Source: Enterobacter sp. JUb54
GTDB lineage: Bacteria > Pseudomonadota > Gammaproteobacteria > Enterobacterales > Enterobacteriaceae
DNA length: 64,000 nt
NCBI RefSeq assembly: GCF_014298075.1
Contig: NZ_CP060418.1
Coordinates: 1,736,001-1,800,000 of the forward strand
Reading direction: 5' to 3'
Shown here: positions 7,523-17,880 of the stretch, one piece after another
Position numbering within the stretch: position 1 is the first letter of the stretch
How the letters are laid out: every line of letters begins with the position of its first letter
Made by a program: the position numbers and the translations under genes
Notes under the pieces: model-generated
The model's database searches: none
What the model was told of the DNA's origin: nothing
The model's input: the letters and a program-made list of their open reading frames with translations, nothing else

Positions 7523-8113
7523 ATGACGGCGGAAGGCCATCTCCTCTTTTCTATCGCCTGTGCGGTATTTGCGAAAAACGCAGAGTTAACTCCCGTGCTG
7601 GCACAGGGTGACTGGTGGCATATTGTCCCCTCCGCGGTGCTGACCTGCCTGCTGCCGGATATCGATCATCCTAAGTCGTTTCTCGGGCAGCGATTAAGCT
7701 GGATAGCCAAACCGGTTGCCCGGGCCTTTGGCCATCGGGGGTTTACCCATAGCCTGCTGGCGGTCTTCGGCGCCATAACGCTGTTTTATCTGAAAGTACC
7801 GGAAAGCTGGATTGTGCCCGCCGACGCGGTACAGGGGCTGGTGCTGGGTTATCTGAGCCATATTCTTGCCGATATGCTGACGCCGGCGGGGGTTCCGCTG
7901 CTGTGGCCCTGCCGCTGGCGCTTTCGCCTGCCGATCCTCGCGCCACGTAAAGGCAACCAGCTGGAGCGCGCGCTCTGTATGGCGCTGTTTGTTTATGCCG
8001 TCTGGATGCCGCAAACCTTCGCCGAAAACAGCGCCGTGCGCTGGTCATCGGGGATGATTAATTCACTGCAGATCACCTTTAATCGCTTTATTAGTCATCA
8101 GGGCGGACGATAA
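7523..8113 (+). CDS. ydjM: LexA-regulated membrane-bound hydrolase YdjM
   Basis: A 196-residue inner membrane protein of the YdjM/DUF457 family. It has a metal-binding pattern made of LLPDIDHPKS (about residues 44-53), GHRGFTHSL (about 74-82) and GYLSHILADMLTPAGVPLLWP (about 112-132), each adjoining a membrane helix. Related proteins have phospholipase-like activity, but the substrate is not known here. AGGG at 7511-7514 precedes the ATG. The LexA box upstream makes it an SOS gene. Confidence 0.93.
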   Translation: MTAEGHLLFSIACAVFAKNAELTPVLAQGDWWHIVPSAVLTCLLPDIDHPKSFLGQRLSWIAKPVARAFGHRGFTHSLLAVFGAITLFYLKVPESWIVPADAVQGLVLGYLSHILADMLTPAGVPLLWPCRWRFRLPILAPRKGNQLERALCMALFVYAVWMPQTFAENSAVRWSSGMINSLQITFNRFISHQGGR

Positions 8114-8246
8114 ACAGGCGGAAAACGCAGATTAGTTATAATCAATTCCATTTGAATATAAGTAATGAATTCCGCTTCTGCTAACCTTGCGCCCATAGCG
8201 CTGGTAACAGACCAGCCAGATAAAAAAACAAATCAGGAGAACGGGG

Positions 8247-9638
8247 ATGAATTTTCCATTAATAGCGAACGTTATCGTGTTCGCGGTTTTACTGTTTGCG
8301 CTGGGGCAAACGCGGCATAAACAGTGGAGCCTCGCCAAAAAAGTCCTGGTCGGCCTCGTGGTCGGCGTGGTATTCGGCCTGGCGCTGCAGCTGATCTACG
8401 GTTCTGACAGCCAGGTGCTGAAAGACTCCATTCAGTGGTTCAATATCGTCGGCAATGGCTACGTCCAGCTGCTGCAAATGATCGTGATGCCGCTGGTATT
8501 TGCCTCGATTCTGAGTGCGGTTGCGCGTCTGCATAACGCTTCTCAATTGGGCAAAATCAGCTTCCTGAGCATCGGTACGCTGCTGTTCACCACCCTGATC
8601 GCCGCGCTGGTCGGCGTGCTGGTGACTAACCTGTTTGGTCTGACCGCCGAAGGTCTGGTGCAGGGTACAGCGGAAACCGCCCGCCTCAACGCCATTCAGA
8701 GCAATTACGTTGGCAAAGTTGCCGACCTCAGCGTCCCGCAGCTGATCCTCTCTTTCATTCCGAAGAACCCGTTTGCTGACCTGACCGGCGCCAACCCGAC
8801 CTCGATCATCAGCATCGTTATCTTCTCCGCGTTCCTCGGCGTCGCGGCGCTGAAGCTGCTGAAAGACGACGTCGCCAAAGGCCAACGCGTGCTGACCGCC
8901 ATCGACACCCTGCAGGGCTGGGTAATGAAGCTGGTACGTCTGGTGATGCAGTTAACGCCGTACGGTGTACTGGCGCTGATGACCAAAGTCGTGGCCGGTT
9001 CCAATCTGCAGGACATCGTTAAGCTGGGCAGCTTTGTGGTGGCCTCTTACCTTGGCCTCGGCATCATGTTTGTGGTGCACGGTCTGCTGCTGGCGATCAA
9101 CGGCGTGAGCCCGCTGAAATACTTCCGTAAGGTGTGGCCGGTTCTGACCTTTGCCTTTACCAGCCGTTCCAGCGCCGCGTCTATTCCGCTGAACGTCGAA
9201 GCGCAAACCCGTCGTCTGGGCGTACCGGAATCTATCGCCAGCTTCTCTGCCTCCTTCGGGGCGACTATCGGCCAGAACGGCTGTGCGGGCCTGTACCCGG
9301 CGATGCTGGCAGTCATGGTTGCACCAACCGTTGGCATCAACCCGCTTGACCCGCTGTGGATCGCCACCCTGGTCGGCATGGTGACCGTCAGCTCCGCCGG
9401 CGTTGCTGGCGTCGGTGGCGGCGCGACCTTCGCGGCGCTGATCGTGCTGCCAGCGATGGGTCTGCCGGTGACGCTGGTCGCCCTGCTGATCTCCGTTGAA
9501 CCGCTGATCGATATGGGCCGTACCGCTCTCAACGTCAGCGGCTCGATGACCGCCGGTACCCTGACCAGCCAGTGGCTGCGCCAGACCGACAAAACGATTC
9601 TCGACAGCGAAGAAGACGCCGAACTGGCGCATCGCTAA
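8247..9638 (+). CDS. tcyP: L-cystine:proton symporter TcyP
   Basis: A 463-residue carrier of the dicarboxylate/amino acid:cation symporter (DAACS) family, equivalent to E. coli YdjN, which imports L-cystine as a sulfur source. Eight membrane helices and two re-entrant loops are expected. The serine-rich [13 protein letters not shown] (near residue 310) and the glycine-rich [15 protein letters not shown] (near 395) are family signatures. AGGAG is placed correctly before 8247. The 8114-8246 leader could hold a CysB site, but I cannot define one. Confidence 0.95.
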   Translation: MNFPLIANVIVFAVLLFALGQTRHKQWSLAKKVLVGLVVGVVFGLALQLIYGSDSQVLKDSIQWFNIVGNGYVQLLQMIVMPLVFASILSAVARLHNASQLGKISFLSIGTLLFTTLIAALVGVLVTNLFGLTAEGLVQGTAETARLNAIQSNYVGKVADLSVPQLILSFIPKNPFADLTGANPTSIISIVIFSAFLGVAALKLLKDDVAKGQRVLTAIDTLQGWVMKLVRLVMQLTPYGVLALMTKVVAGSNLQDIVKLGSFVVASYLGLGIMFVVHGLLLAINGVSPLKYFRKVWPVLTFAFTSRSSAASIPLNVEAQTRRLGVPESIASFSASFGATIGQNGCAGLYPAMLAVMVAPTVGINPLDPLWIATLVGMVTVSSAGVAGVGGGATFAALIVLPAMGLPVTLVALLISVEPLIDMGRTALNVSGSMTAGTLTSQWLRQTDKTILDSEEDAELAHR

Positions 9639-9666
9639 CCGCCCTTTCCGGGCAGGCATAAAAAAA

Positions 9667-9696
9667 CCGCAGAGGGTAACCTCTGCGGTTTTTTTT
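9667..9696. terminator. Bidirectional terminator tcyP/cedA
   Basis: CCGCAGAGG (9667-9675), loop GTAA, CCTCTGCGG (9680-9688), then eight T, with an A run on the other side. It serves the converging tcyP and cedA. Confidence 0.92.
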
Positions 9697-9712
9697 ATGG
9701 TTCACCGGGCTA

Positions 9713-9952
9713 TCAGGAAGCGATGTCGCCTTCCTGGCGGGTCTGCATAGCCCAGCGCTGTGCCGCCTCTGGCAGAGTAAACGGCGGTGAACGCCGGAAG
9801 TTCTCGCCCATCAGCACGAACGCGACATATTTACCCCGCAGCAGCCACACATCGCGAAAACCGTCCATTTTGACGGCGTGTTCCGGCGGGGCTGGCTCCA
9901 CTCGAGGCACGTAGCTAATGACAGGGCGATTTTGTTGGCGAAGTGTTTTCAT
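9713..9952 (-). CDS. cedA: Cell division activator CedA
   Basis: A 79-residue basic protein matching E. coli CedA, with the conserved block DGFRDVWLLRGKYVAFVLMG. CedA binds DNA and RNA polymerase and restores division in over-replicating dnaA(cos) cells. The ATG at 9952 gives the family N-terminus MKTLRQQNRPVISYVPR; the longer frame is ignored. In E. coli katE lies between cedA and the chb operon, but it is absent here. Confidence 0.92.
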   Translation of the reverse strand: MKTLRQQNRPVISYVPRVEPAPPEHAVKMDGFRDVWLLRGKYVAFVLMGENFRRSPPFTLPEAAQRWAMQTRQEGDIAS

Positions 9953-10118
9953 AACCGATAGATTCACTAAACAAAGCGGGAGACATAATCAGCTATGATA
10001 GCCGATTGCAGCCCCTTTCGTCGCCCCTAACGTTGTACGTTCAGTGCGGCTGGCGGAATATCAGAGAGTGGGTTGAGATGAAATCAGGGGAGGACAAACC
10101 TCCCCTGTACGCTTCAGA

Positions 10119-10877
10119 TTACACGTCGCGATAGGTGCCTAAACGATAACCGCGTTCGGCAATTGCATACTTCAGCGATGCCGACGTCAGCACCTCCAGC
10201 TCCGCCAGGCGCGGGTAGCAATAGGCGCTCCCCATGATGGTGTTATCGACAAATGCCGGGTGACACATCACTTCCAGCGATGCTTCATCACGTTGGATGG
10301 AGTCATCGAGGGTTTGCAAAAACAGCGCTTCAGAAATGGTCTCACCATAGAACTCGCTGGTAAAGCCGTCGCTGCTGCGCGCCGCGTCCTGCGCCAGGCC
10401 GTCCCGCTGGGCGAGCTGGCGGTCAATCCGCAGCGCCACCCCTTTTTCGCGGGCAAACGCGGCCACAATCGGGTAAATCCCGGCGATCATATGCACATGA
10501 TGATGGCTGTCGATGTGCGTCGGTTCGCAACCAAACAGCTCGACAAACCGGCGATACTGGCACTCCAGCTCATGCGCGATTTCGTCCAGCGGCAGGCAGT
10601 CTTCTTCCGCCATCTGCCAGATCCACTTGCCTAACCGTCCCTCGCGGGTCAGCCCCGGCATGGCCGATAACGGCTCACCCAGCGTCAGGACAAAATGCAT
10701 CCCAATGCCCAGTTCCGGGACGCTGCGGCTCAGCTGGGCGGCGTGACCAATAGCCGCCCCGTTGACCAGCGCCGTTGTCGACGTGACTAGTCCATTTTTG
10801 CAGGCTTCAATAATCCCGTAGTTCTGGCCTTTACTCAGGCCAAAATCGTCGGCATTAACGATTAACACGCGTTCCAT
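10119..10877 (-). CDS. chbG: Chitooligosaccharide deacetylase ChbG
   Basis: A 252-residue YdjC-family deacetylase. Metal ligands are visible in VNADDFGLS (residues about 7-15), [11 protein letters not shown] (about 61) and HIDSHHHVH (about 121-129). The enzyme deacetylates chitobiose-6-phosphate so that it can act as inducer with ChbR and be cut by ChbF. It is the last gene of the chb operon, 12 bases after chbF. Confidence 0.95.
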   Translation of the reverse strand: MERVLIVNADDFGLSKGQNYGIIEACKNGLVTSTTALVNGAAIGHAAQLSRSVPELGIGMHFVLTLGEPLSAMPGLTREGRLGKWIWQMAEEDCLPLDEIAHELECQYRRFVELFGCEPTHIDSHHHVHMIAGIYPIVAAFAREKGVALRIDRQLAQRDGLAQDAARSSDGFTSEFYGETISEALFLQTLDDSIQRDEASLEVMCHPAFVDNTIMGSAYCYPRLAELEVLTSASLKYAIAERGYRLGTYRDV

Positions 10878-10889
10878 CGGCCGCTCCCG

Positions 10890-12236
10890 TTAGTGTTTCA
10901 GTTTTTCAATGGTCGCCGCAAAGTTTGGTAGCCACTTTTCGTGCGCCAGGATCATTTCACGCGCCAGCAGTTCGGCATCGCGGTCCGAATGAATCAGCGG
11001 GCTTAAATTCAGCGCCAGCAGCACATCGTTAAGCTCCCCGCTGATCGCCGCCTGGCTGGCCGCCACTTCAAACCCTTTGATGGTATAAATCAGCCCCAGC
11101 ACTTTCTCATCGAAATGCGTAATACGTGGCGTCGGGGTGGCTCCGTCACGGCCCAGCGTACAGGTCATTTCCACCGCCCAGTCGGCCGGGATGTTATCGA
11201 TATGGCCATGGTGCGGAATGTTGACGTAGTGCTCGGTCTGCTTGTCATTGTAGATGGCGTTGATGACTTCGCAGGCCGCATCGGAGTAATAGGCCCCGCC
11301 GCGCAGCTCCAGCTCTTTCGGCTTGACGTTGAGATCCGGATTTTTATACAGCTCGAACAGCTGTTTCTCGACCTTCTGTACCACCTGGGCACGGGCGCCG
11401 CCTTTGTAATACTCGCCCATTTCGATAGCCAGCATCTCTTTTGGCTTGAAGTAGTACAGCAGATAGGAGCACGGAATCAGGCGCAGAGAGCGAATCAGCC
11501 CCTCGCTGAACGGCAGATCGAAGATGTTTTTCACCGAGTTGGCGCTCAGGGTGCCGGCTGCGACACCATCCAGCAGCTCGTCGAAACGAGACACGCCGTT
11601 AACCAGCACATCGCGCACGAACACCAGGTGGTTCAGACCAAACAGATCGATAGACAGCTCATCGCTCGGGCTCAGCTGCAGAACGTCGGTGATGAACATT
11701 TTCATGCCGATCGGAATATTGCAGACGCCGATGAAACGTTTGAAGCCGGTGTGACGATAGACCGCTTCGGTGACCATCCCGGCCGGGTTGGTGAAGTTGA
11801 TGATCCAGGCGTCCGGGCAGATTTCCTGCACGTCTTTGACGATATCAAAAATCACCGGAATGGTACGCAGGCCTTTAAACAACCCGCCTGCGCCGTTGGT
11901 TTCCTGACCCAGATAGCCGTGGCTGAGCGGAATGCGCTCGTCTTTTTCACGGGCCTTAAGCTGGCCGACGCGCAGCTGGGTGGTAACGAAGTGGGCGCCT
12001 TCGAGGGCGGCACGGCGATCCAGCGTTTTGTAGACCTTGATCGGCACGCCGGCTTTTTCCACCATGCGCTCGCACAGAGCATGAATAATATCGAGTTTTT
12101 CCTGGCCTTCCGCCACGTCCACCAGCCACAGTTCCGTTATCGGCAGTTCGTGATAACGTTTCAGGAACCCTTCCAGTAATTCTGGGGTATAGCTGCTTCC
12201 GCCGCCGATCGTGACAACTTTTAATTTCTGGCTCAT
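10890..12236 (-). CDS. chbF: 6-Phospho-beta-glucosidase ChbF
   Basis: A 448-residue glycoside hydrolase family 4 enzyme that needs NAD+ and a divalent metal. The Rossmann motif TIGGGSSYTPELLEG begins near residue 9. NFTNPAGMVTEAV and the following CNIPIG (about 172) supply family-4 metal ligands, and GLNHLVFV follows. It hydrolyses phosphorylated chitobiose and cellobiose after PTS uptake. It follows chbR in the operon and precedes chbG. Confidence 0.95.
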   Translation of the reverse strand: MSQKLKVVTIGGGSSYTPELLEGFLKRYHELPITELWLVDVAEGQEKLDIIHALCERMVEKAGVPIKVYKTLDRRAALEGAHFVTTQLRVGQLKAREKDERIPLSHGYLGQETNGAGGLFKGLRTIPVIFDIVKDVQEICPDAWIINFTNPAGMVTEAVYRHTGFKRFIGVCNIPIGMKMFITDVLQLSPSDELSIDLFGLNHLVFVRDVLVNGVSRFDELLDGVAAGTLSANSVKNIFDLPFSEGLIRSLRLIPCSYLLYYFKPKEMLAIEMGEYYKGGARAQVVQKVEKQLFELYKNPDLNVKPKELELRGGAYYSDAACEVINAIYNDKQTEHYVNIPHHGHIDNIPADWAVEMTCTLGRDGATPTPRITHFDEKVLGLIYTIKGFEVAASQAAISGELNDVLLALNLSPLIHSDRDAELLAREMILAHEKWLPNFAATIEKLKH

Positions 12237-12338
12237 TTTACTCTCCCTTATGGCATCGCAAATTGCACGTAGCCTACCCTCCGCATCTACACGGACAGTA
12301 ACTTGAATAGTGTCTGAGGCGGAACATTCCGCCCCGGA

Positions 12339-13178
12339 TTAATTAATGCTGGTCAGCTTTTTACGATAATTGCTCGGGGTAAACGAGGTCAGCCGTTTGA
12401 ATGTTTTAATAAACAGACTTGGGCTACTGTATCCCGACTCATAGGCAATATCAGTGACCGAATAGTTGGTGATTTCCAGCTGTTTTTTCGCGAAGTTGAT
12501 GCGAATATCATTAATAATCTGCATCGGCGTTTTACCATAATAGCGCTGGGTCGCCCGGGTCAAATATTCCTGAGTTCTCCCGGAACGCTCGACCATATTC
12601 TCAAGCGCCCCTTCGCCAAACTTCAGTTTATCGTGCATATCCTCGACGGTATTTTTCAGCCATTGCGGAATGACATCCTGCACCGGCTCCTCGCGGTAAT
12701 GCCGTAAACGGTTAATGGTATAAAACGACACCAGTTCAATAAATTCGTCAAATTCGGTATCGCGAAAATTCAGCGAAGCAATCACCGACTCGATATAGCT
12801 AAGAAAGGTGCTTTTGACAGCGTAGACCTGTGAAGCGACCAGTCCAAACGGCAGCAGCGGTAAATAGTGTTTCTCAAAGAAACGCTTGCTGATACCCACG
12901 TTAAGAATGCGTGTCGCGCCAAAAGCATAAAAGCTCTGATGATGCGACCCCATTGGGATAAAGACAAAATCCCCGCGCTCCAGCAGCACCCGTTTACCGT
13001 TGATTTCCTGGTAATAACGCCCGGTTAAAACGATGGTGTACTCGTAATAATCATGCTGGTGAAGACCGCTTACGCTTTCCGTTTTGTTGTAGATAACCAC
13101 ATGAAAATCTTTGCCGTTGAAAAGCTGCTGTTCTCTGGCGGTACTGATCTCGGTGGTTATCATCTTTGGCTGCCTCAT
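12339..13178 (-). CDS. chbR: AraC-family regulator ChbR
   Basis: A 279-residue regulator with an N-terminal cupin sensor ([20 protein letters not shown], about residues 41-60) and a C-terminal double helix-turn-helix ([22 protein letters not shown], about 247-268). In E. coli it represses chb without substrate and activates it with deacetylated chitobiose-6-phosphate. It lies inside the operon, 12 bases after chbA. The 102 bases between chbR and chbF include a short GGCGGAA/TTCCGCC hairpin. Confidence 0.93.
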   Translation of the reverse strand: MRQPKMITTEISTAREQQLFNGKDFHVVIYNKTESVSGLHQHDYYEYTIVLTGRYYQEINGKRVLLERGDFVFIPMGSHHQSFYAFGATRILNVGISKRFFEKHYLPLLPFGLVASQVYAVKSTFLSYIESVIASLNFRDTEFDEFIELVSFYTINRLRHYREEPVQDVIPQWLKNTVEDMHDKLKFGEGALENMVERSGRTQEYLTRATQRYYGKTPMQIINDIRINFAKKQLEITNYSVTDIAYESGYSSPSLFIKTFKRLTSFTPSNYRKKLTSIN

Positions 13179-13190
13179 CGTGTAGATGGC

Positions 13191-13538
13191 CTATTGTACC
13201 TTCTCGTGCAGCTCAATCAATTCGGCAACCAGCTCACGTGCCAGCATTGAGGTCATCAAATGATCTTGCGCATGAACCAGCACCAGGCTGACCTTCATTT
13301 TGCCTTCACCTTCATCGCTTTCAATCAGTTGGGTCTGTACACGATGTGCTTCACTCAGCGCCAGGCGCGACTGCTCCATCATGTTTTTAGCGGCGGCGAA
13401 GTCGCCCTGCTTTGCCTGCTTCAGTGCCGCATAGGCCAGGCTGCGGGCCTGTCCGGAGTTGATAATCAGCCCCATCACCACCTCTTCGAGGTCGTTCTCA
13501 GGTGCAGCAACTGCGTCGATATGGTCCAGATCAAACAT
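13191..13538 (-). CDS. chbA: PTS chitobiose-specific EIIA component
   Basis: A 115-residue EIIA of the lactose/chitobiose PTS family, nearly all helical and trimeric. The phosphorylated histidine is His89 in LVLVHAQDHLM. ChbA passes phosphate from HPr to ChbB. The ATG at 13538 has GAGGGAAT upstream and matches the family N-terminus, so the 18-residue longer frame is rejected. Confidence 0.95.
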   Translation of the reverse strand: MFDLDHIDAVAAPENDLEEVVMGLIINSGQARSLAYAALKQAKQGDFAAAKNMMEQSRLALSEAHRVQTQLIESDEGEGKMKVSLVLVHAQDHLMTSMLARELVAELIELHEKVQ

Positions 13539-13591
13539 AATTATTCCCTCGTTTCTCAGGCGGTACGGGAGTGCTCCCGTACCGCTCGACA

Positions 13592-14950
13592 TCAGAATTT
13601 CAGTGCGTTAGCGATATCTTCTTCGCTTTCCTGCTCTTCAATCACCGCCTGCGCCTTGTTGGAGACCGCCACGAACGGCAGGTAAACCAGCACCGACACA
13701 CCCAGGTTGAACAGCGCTACGAAGAGTGCAGCGATACTACCGTTACTGTTAAAGAACGCGCCGAGGCCGGTAGGCATGGTCCACGGTGCCAGGTTGGTCA
13801 CCGGTGGGATAATCCCCATCGAGTAGGCAGCAAGCGTAATCGCCGCCAGAATCGGCTGAATCAGGACGAACGGGATGAACATCACCGGGTTCATGATGAT
13901 CGGCAGACCAAACAGAATCGGCTCGTTAATCTGGAAGATGCCTGACGGCAGCGCCAGCTTAGCCACCTGACGGTGATCCGCACGGCGTGAGCCGATGAAG
14001 ATGGCGATAATCAGACCGAGCGTTGCCCCGGAACCACCCAGCAGGATGTAGGAATCCAGCATCGGCTTAGCCCAGAAGTGGAACTCTTTACCCGCGGCGA
14101 TAGCGGCTTCAACAGAACCGTACTGGTTGTACAGCGCGATGTTTTCCAGCGCCCATGGGGTCATGATGCCGTTATCCAGCGCGGTCAGCGCCAGTGAACC
14201 GTGTACACCAAAGAACCACAGCAGGGAGTTGAAGATAACGTAAGCCCAGCCCACCACGCTGCCCATTGACGCCAGCGGTTTGGAGATGGAGTCCATGATA
14301 ATCTGGTGGAAGTTACTGCCATGGTTCGCCAGCAGCCACGAGATAATGCCGAATACGGACAGGATCAGGAAACCCGGAATCAACGCTGAGAATGAACGCG
14401 ATACCGAGGCCGGTACGCTATCCGGCAGGGTGATAACCCAGTTGCGACGGATAACAAAGGTGAACATTTCTGCCACCAGCAGGCCGATAATCATGCCCGA
14501 GATAATGTTCGCCCCACCCAGCCAGTTGGCACCGACCGCATAGGCTTCGCCCACGCTGTAGGGAGTCACGGTCATAAATGCTGCGACCGACAGCAGACCT
14601 GCCGCCAGCGGATCGACTTTTCGCTCTTCGGCCAGCGCCATGCCGATAAAGAATGGCGCCATCAGCGACATAATGCCTAACGTACCGTTATAAACGTTAC
14701 CGCCGATGGCTTTAAAGCCGTTTAATGTTTCAATGGTTGAGCCATCCAGGCGAATACCCATTGAATAGAAGAAAGAACCTTCACCAAAACTCAAAAATAC
14801 GTTGTTGATTAATACGAACATGGCCCCCGCAAGGGTCAGCGGCATTAATTTAATAAAGCCGTTTTTAATCGCATTGATGTGCGGTTGCTTTCCTATTTTA
14901 ACAGCAAAAGGAAGGAGTACCTTTTCAAGCGAGTCAATCACTTTACTCAT
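13592..14950 (-). CDS. chbC: PTS chitobiose-specific EIIC permease
   Basis: A 452-residue membrane permease of the Lac-family EIIC with about ten membrane helices. The sugar-binding signature region near [19 protein letters not shown] (about residues 332-350) is present. It imports and phosphorylates N,N'-diacetylchitobiose together with ChbA and ChbB. AAAGGG lies upstream of the ATG, and a hairpin precedes that ribosome site. Confidence 0.95.
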   Translation of the reverse strand: MSKVIDSLEKVLLPFAVKIGKQPHINAIKNGFIKLMPLTLAGAMFVLINNVFLSFGEGSFFYSMGIRLDGSTIETLNGFKAIGGNVYNGTLGIMSLMAPFFIGMALAEERKVDPLAAGLLSVAAFMTVTPYSVGEAYAVGANWLGGANIISGMIIGLLVAEMFTFVIRRNWVITLPDSVPASVSRSFSALIPGFLILSVFGIISWLLANHGSNFHQIIMDSISKPLASMGSVVGWAYVIFNSLLWFFGVHGSLALTALDNGIMTPWALENIALYNQYGSVEAAIAAGKEFHFWAKPMLDSYILLGGSGATLGLIIAIFIGSRRADHRQVAKLALPSGIFQINEPILFGLPIIMNPVMFIPFVLIQPILAAITLAAYSMGIIPPVTNLAPWTMPTGLGAFFNSNGSIAALFVALFNLGVSVLVYLPFVAVSNKAQAVIEEQESEEDIANALKF

Positions 14951-14967
14951 ATCAAATACCCTTTAAA

Positions 14968-14989
14968 GCCGTAATCGAATAATTACGGC
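14968..14989 (-). repeat. Hairpin between chbB and chbC
   Basis: GCCGTAAT (14968-14975) pairs perfectly with ATTACGGC (14982-14989) across six bases. It lies in the 167-base gap between chbB and chbC, just before the chbC ribosome site. It may mark an mRNA processing or stabilising site separating EIIB from the rest of the operon. Confidence 0.6.
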
Positions 14990-15117
14990 ATGATGTATGA
15001 AATTACTCTTTGACGGGAAATAAACTCTCACCTTTCACTTTTTCGCTGATTCCATATTACCGTTGAGGACAATTTCCCCAGCGAAATCACGAAAAGATAT
15101 CGAGTTTTAAAATAAAA

Positions 15118-15438
15118 TTATTGTGCAGCAGCTTTCTTAATGGCCGCAACGGCCGCTTTCAGGACACCTAAACCATCGACTTTGCCATACAGCGTTGAGT
15201 CGATAACTTCCACCGGCTTATTCGACAGCAGCCGCTGAATTTCTGGAAGCATATACGCAATTTGTGGGCCTAATAATACGACATCAGCTTGCGGGCCTTT
15301 TTCTCCGGCCAGGGTTTCCGGATAGGCTTCAATGATGACCGGCACTTCATATTTTTCTGCCTGCGCCCGCATTTTTGAGACCAGCAGTGATGTAGACATT
15401 CCAGCCGAACAGAATAAATAGATGTGTTTCTTTTCCAT
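15118..15438 (-). CDS. chbB: PTS chitobiose-specific EIIB component
   Basis: A 106-residue EIIB of the Lac PTS family. The phosphocysteine is Cys10 in the P-loop-like [10 protein letters not shown]. ChbB takes phosphate from ChbA and gives it to the sugar bound in ChbC. GAGGAAG precedes the ATG. It is the first gene of chbBCARFG. Confidence 0.95.
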   Translation of the reverse strand: MEKKHIYLFCSAGMSTSLLVSKMRAQAEKYEVPVIIEAYPETLAGEKGPQADVVLLGPQIAYMLPEIQRLLSNKPVEVIDSTLYGKVDGLGVLKAAVAAIKKAAAQ

Positions 15439-15633
15439 GAGCGCTTCCTCAATTTGTAAGACCTGGCGGCTTCAGAATCACCTTATGTCTGAAAGCCGGC
15501 TAAGGCGTGTCGTCATTCGATTAATATTGTTTATGCATTGAGTATACGGCATCGTTCGGGGCCTGGATAATTCCTGGTTAATCAAAATTGTCTCTCATTG
15601 ACCTCGCGTTTTGACAACCTTCACATTTCCCTC

Positions 15634-15656
15634 AAATAATTCGCGCAATTAAATAA
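15634..15656. promoter_or_regulatory. Candidate NagC-type operator upstream of chb
   Basis: An AT-rich dyad, AAATAATT-CGCG-CAATTAAATAA, is centred on CGCG about 205 bases before chbB. NagC and Mlc operators have this build, and NagC is known to repress E. coli chb from two sites. I see only one convincing site. The rest of the 15439-15665 gap is promoter-like AT-rich DNA. Confidence 0.45.
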
Positions 15657-15670
15657 GCATCAGTGCTCAT

Positions 15671-15698
15671 GAAAAAGCCCGACCGGTGGTCGGGCTTT
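15671..15698 (-). terminator. Terminator of osmE
   Basis: AAAGCCCGACC (15674-15684) and GGTCGGGCTTT (15688-15698) form an 11-base stem, followed on the minus strand by a T run. It lies 21 bases after the osmE stop. Confidence 0.85.
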
Positions 15699-15719
15699 CG
15701 TAGATCTAAGCGTGATGAA

Positions 15720-16058
15720 CTACTTAGTCGTGCGCGGGTCGGTATCGTATTCGGCACAGGTCTGGTAGCCAGAGTTCATGACGTGCCCGGTCTCATCGAG
15801 GGCGACAAAGTAGGTCTCCATTTTACCATCTCGTTGACCCAGGATGTAGGTCTGGCAGGTTCCGCGAGCGTGGATCATAGTGACCTCAGAGGCCGGTTTA
15901 CCCGCGATCTGCAGGACCTGTGAACGGGTCATGCCTTTTTTCACATCTTTAACTACCGGCTGCGTGAACTGGTCAGCGGTACGATCGTAGGCAGTACAAC
16001 CAGCCAGAATGGTCAATACTGCTGCTGCGCCTAAAAATCCTGCAAAATGCTTGTTCAT
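15720..16058 (-). CDS. osmE: Osmotically inducible lipoprotein OsmE
   Basis: A 112-residue lipoprotein. The lipobox LTILAGC places the lipidated residue at Cys21, and a SmpA/OmlA-like fold follows, with the signature [17 protein letters not shown]. In E. coli osmE is induced at high osmolarity and on entry to stationary phase. AGAGGACGG lies before the ATG. Its place beside nadE matches E. coli. Confidence 0.95.
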   Translation of the reverse strand: MNKHFAGFLGAAAVLTILAGCTAYDRTADQFTQPVVKDVKKGMTRSQVLQIAGKPASEVTMIHARGTCQTYILGQRDGKMETYFVALDETGHVMNSGYQTCAEYDTDPRTTK

Positions 16059-16165
16059 ATTCCGTCCTCTTTTATTCGTGTGTTAATAAGCCTGGAATAA
16101 AAACCGTTATTTTTCAAGCTGAAGGTCCAAATCGGCTAAATTTAAGATCTTTCTAATAAAAAAAC

Positions 16166-16290
16166 ATACCCTAAATAATTCGAGTTACAGGAAGGCGGCG
16201 ACGCAGGGAATCCCCAGGAGCTTACTCAAGTAAGTGACTGGGGTGAGCGAGGAAAGCCAACGTACATGTAACTTGAAGTATGACGGGTAT
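16166..16290. repeat. ERIC (enterobacterial repetitive intergenic consensus) element
   Basis: A 125-base imperfect palindrome with ends ATACCC and GGGTAT. The inner bases contain both classic ERIC PCR primer sequences: AATCCCCAGGAGCTTAC (16209-16225) and AAGTAAGTGACTGGGGTGAG (16228-16247). It fills much of the osmE-nadE gap. ERICs are non-coding, can fold as RNA and can be mobile in trans. Confidence 0.95.
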
Positions 16291-16408
16291 ATGTCGTTGA
16301 TTGCCTTCTTTTACATCAGTCAAAACTGTGATCCTTGTCGTTTTACCGTCAAAGAGGTAGCTTAAACCCTAACTGGCAGCCAAACAGATTCACTTCCCGG
16401 AGGGCGCG

Positions 16409-17236
16409 ATGACGCTACAACACGAAATTATTCAGGCGCTGGGTGCTAAGCCCCAGATTGATGCTGAAGGCGAGATCCGCCGCAGCGTGGATTTCTTGAA
16501 ATCCTATTTGCAGACCTATCCTTTTATACAGTCCCTGGTGTTGGGCATCAGCGGCGGCCAGGACTCAACGTTGACCGGGAAACTGTGCCAGCAGGCTATC
16601 AATGAACTGCGTGCGGAAACCGGGAAGACGGAGCTGCAGTTTATCGCCGTGCGCCTGCCCTACGGCGTTCAGGCGGATGAGCAGGACTGTCAGGACGCCA
16701 TCGCCTTTATTCAGCCCGATCGCGTGCTGACGGTGAATATTAAGGGTGCCGTGCTGGCCAGCGAGCAGGCTTTGCGTGAAGCCGGCATCGAGCTCAGCGA
16801 CTTTGTTCGCGGCAATGAGAAAGCCCGTGAACGCATGAAAGCTCAGTACAGCATTGCCGGTATGACCCACGGTGTGGTGGTCGGCACCGACCACGCCGCA
16901 GAGGCGATTACCGGTTTCTTCACCAAATACGGTGACGGCGGTACGGACATCAACCCGATCTTCCGCCTCAATAAACGCCAGGGCAAGCAACTGCTGGCGC
17001 AATTAGGCTGCCCGGAGCATCTCTATAAGAAGCTCCCGACCGCCGATCTGGAAGACAACCGCCCGTCCCTGCCGGATGAAGTGGCCCTTGGTGTGACCTA
17101 CGAAAATATCGACGACTATCTGGAAGGCAAAACGCTGGATGCCAAAACCGCGGGCATCATTGAAGGCTGGTATCTGAAAACCGAGCATAAGCGCCGCCCG
17201 CCGATCACCGTCTTCGACGATTTCTGGAAAAAGTAG
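16409..17236 (+). CDS. nadE: Ammonia-dependent NAD+ synthetase
   Basis: A 275-residue NAD synthetase of the short, ammonia-using type without a glutaminase domain. The pyrophosphate loop SGGQDST is at residues 48-54, and [20 protein letters not shown] forms the nucleotide and metal site. It converts deamido-NAD to NAD with ATP and ammonia. GGAGGG at 16399-16404 precedes the ATG. Confidence 0.96.
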   Translation: MTLQHEIIQALGAKPQIDAEGEIRRSVDFLKSYLQTYPFIQSLVLGISGGQDSTLTGKLCQQAINELRAETGKTELQFIAVRLPYGVQADEQDCQDAIAFIQPDRVLTVNIKGAVLASEQALREAGIELSDFVRGNEKARERMKAQYSIAGMTHGVVVGTDHAAEAITGFFTKYGDGGTDINPIFRLNKRQGKQLLAQLGCPEHLYKKLPTADLEDNRPSLPDEVALGVTYENIDDYLEGKTLDAKTAGIIEGWYLKTEHKRRPPITVFDDFWKK

Positions 17237-17258
17237 CGCCTGCCCTGCTCACGACGCA

Positions 17259-17287
17259 ACCCCGGCCTCTGCCGGGGTTATTTTTTG
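17259..17287 (+). terminator. Terminator of nadE
   Basis: AACCCCGGC, a short CTCT loop, and GCCGGGGTT followed by ATTTTTT. It starts 22 bases after the nadE stop. Confidence 0.9.
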
Positions 17288-17319
17288 CGGTGAAGAACAA
17301 AAAAATCGGTACCGCACAA

Positions 17320-17379
17320 ACGAAAAAACCGCCGGTCCTGCCCAATGCCATACGGCAAGTGTTGGGCAAGACCGGCGGT
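17320..17379 (-). terminator. Terminator of spy
   Basis: A long stem between ACCGCCGGTC-TGCCCAA (17328-17345) and TTGGGCA-GACCGGCGGT (17362-17379) is followed on the minus strand by TTTTTT. It is 19 bases after the spy stop. Confidence 0.85.
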
Positions 17380-17397
17380 CTTCATTCGGGCGCTGAA

Positions 17398-17880
17398 TTA
17401 CTCAGCTGATGCAGGCATTTTACCTTCTGGCGCTTTGCGATCTGTCAGATGCTTCTCAAAATTCGCATTGAACTGTTTTTTCTGTTCCGGCGTCAGGATG
17501 TTGTAGATCTTGTTCTGGGTTTCCATACGGGAAAGCGCCATTGCTTTGTGCTGGGCTTCCATCTTGTCAATCTGCGCTTCTGCCTTCGCTTTGTCGAAGG
17601 TATCGCTGGCGATCAGGTCATGCATCGCGCGGCGTTCGTCCAGTGACGGACGTTTCATGTTGTCACGCTGACCTTTCATGATGTCGCGGACCTGCTGTTT
17701 TTGCGCATCGGTCAGGTTCAGACCTTTGAACATCATCTCGTGCGGGCCGCCGTGCATCCCTTTATGGTGCATCATCGGTTTGCTTTCGGTTTGTGTTGCA
17801 GTGGTATCAGCAGCGTGGGCCAGGTTAGCCGCGCCCAGAGCCAGGGTAGAGGCAACAAACAGAGCAGTAATCTTCTTCAT
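17398..17880 (-). CDS. spy: Periplasmic chaperone Spy
   Basis: A 160-residue periplasmic protein with a signal peptide ending at about AHA (residue 23). Two LTxxQ motifs, NLTDAQKQQ and ILTPEQKKQ, mark the helical cradle. Spy is an ATP-independent chaperone induced by CpxR and BaeR under envelope stress. Two GTAA half-sites (GTAAG-N6-GTAAA) lie within the 40 bases before the start codon, a possible CpxR box. E. coli has cho and ves between nadE and spy, but both are missing here. Confidence 0.95.
   Translation of the reverse strand: MKKITALFVASTLALGAANLAHAADTTATQTESKPMMHHKGMHGGPHEMMFKGLNLTDAQKQQVRDIMKGQRDNMKRPSLDERRAMHDLIASDTFDKAKAEAQIDKMEAQHKAMALSRMETQNKIYNILTPEQKKQFNANFEKHLTDRKAPEGKMPASAE

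Noticed and set aside
11115-12179. Long (354-codon) open frame antisense to chbF
   Set aside because: It mirrors the codon structure of chbF, has no ribosome site and no recognisable domain.
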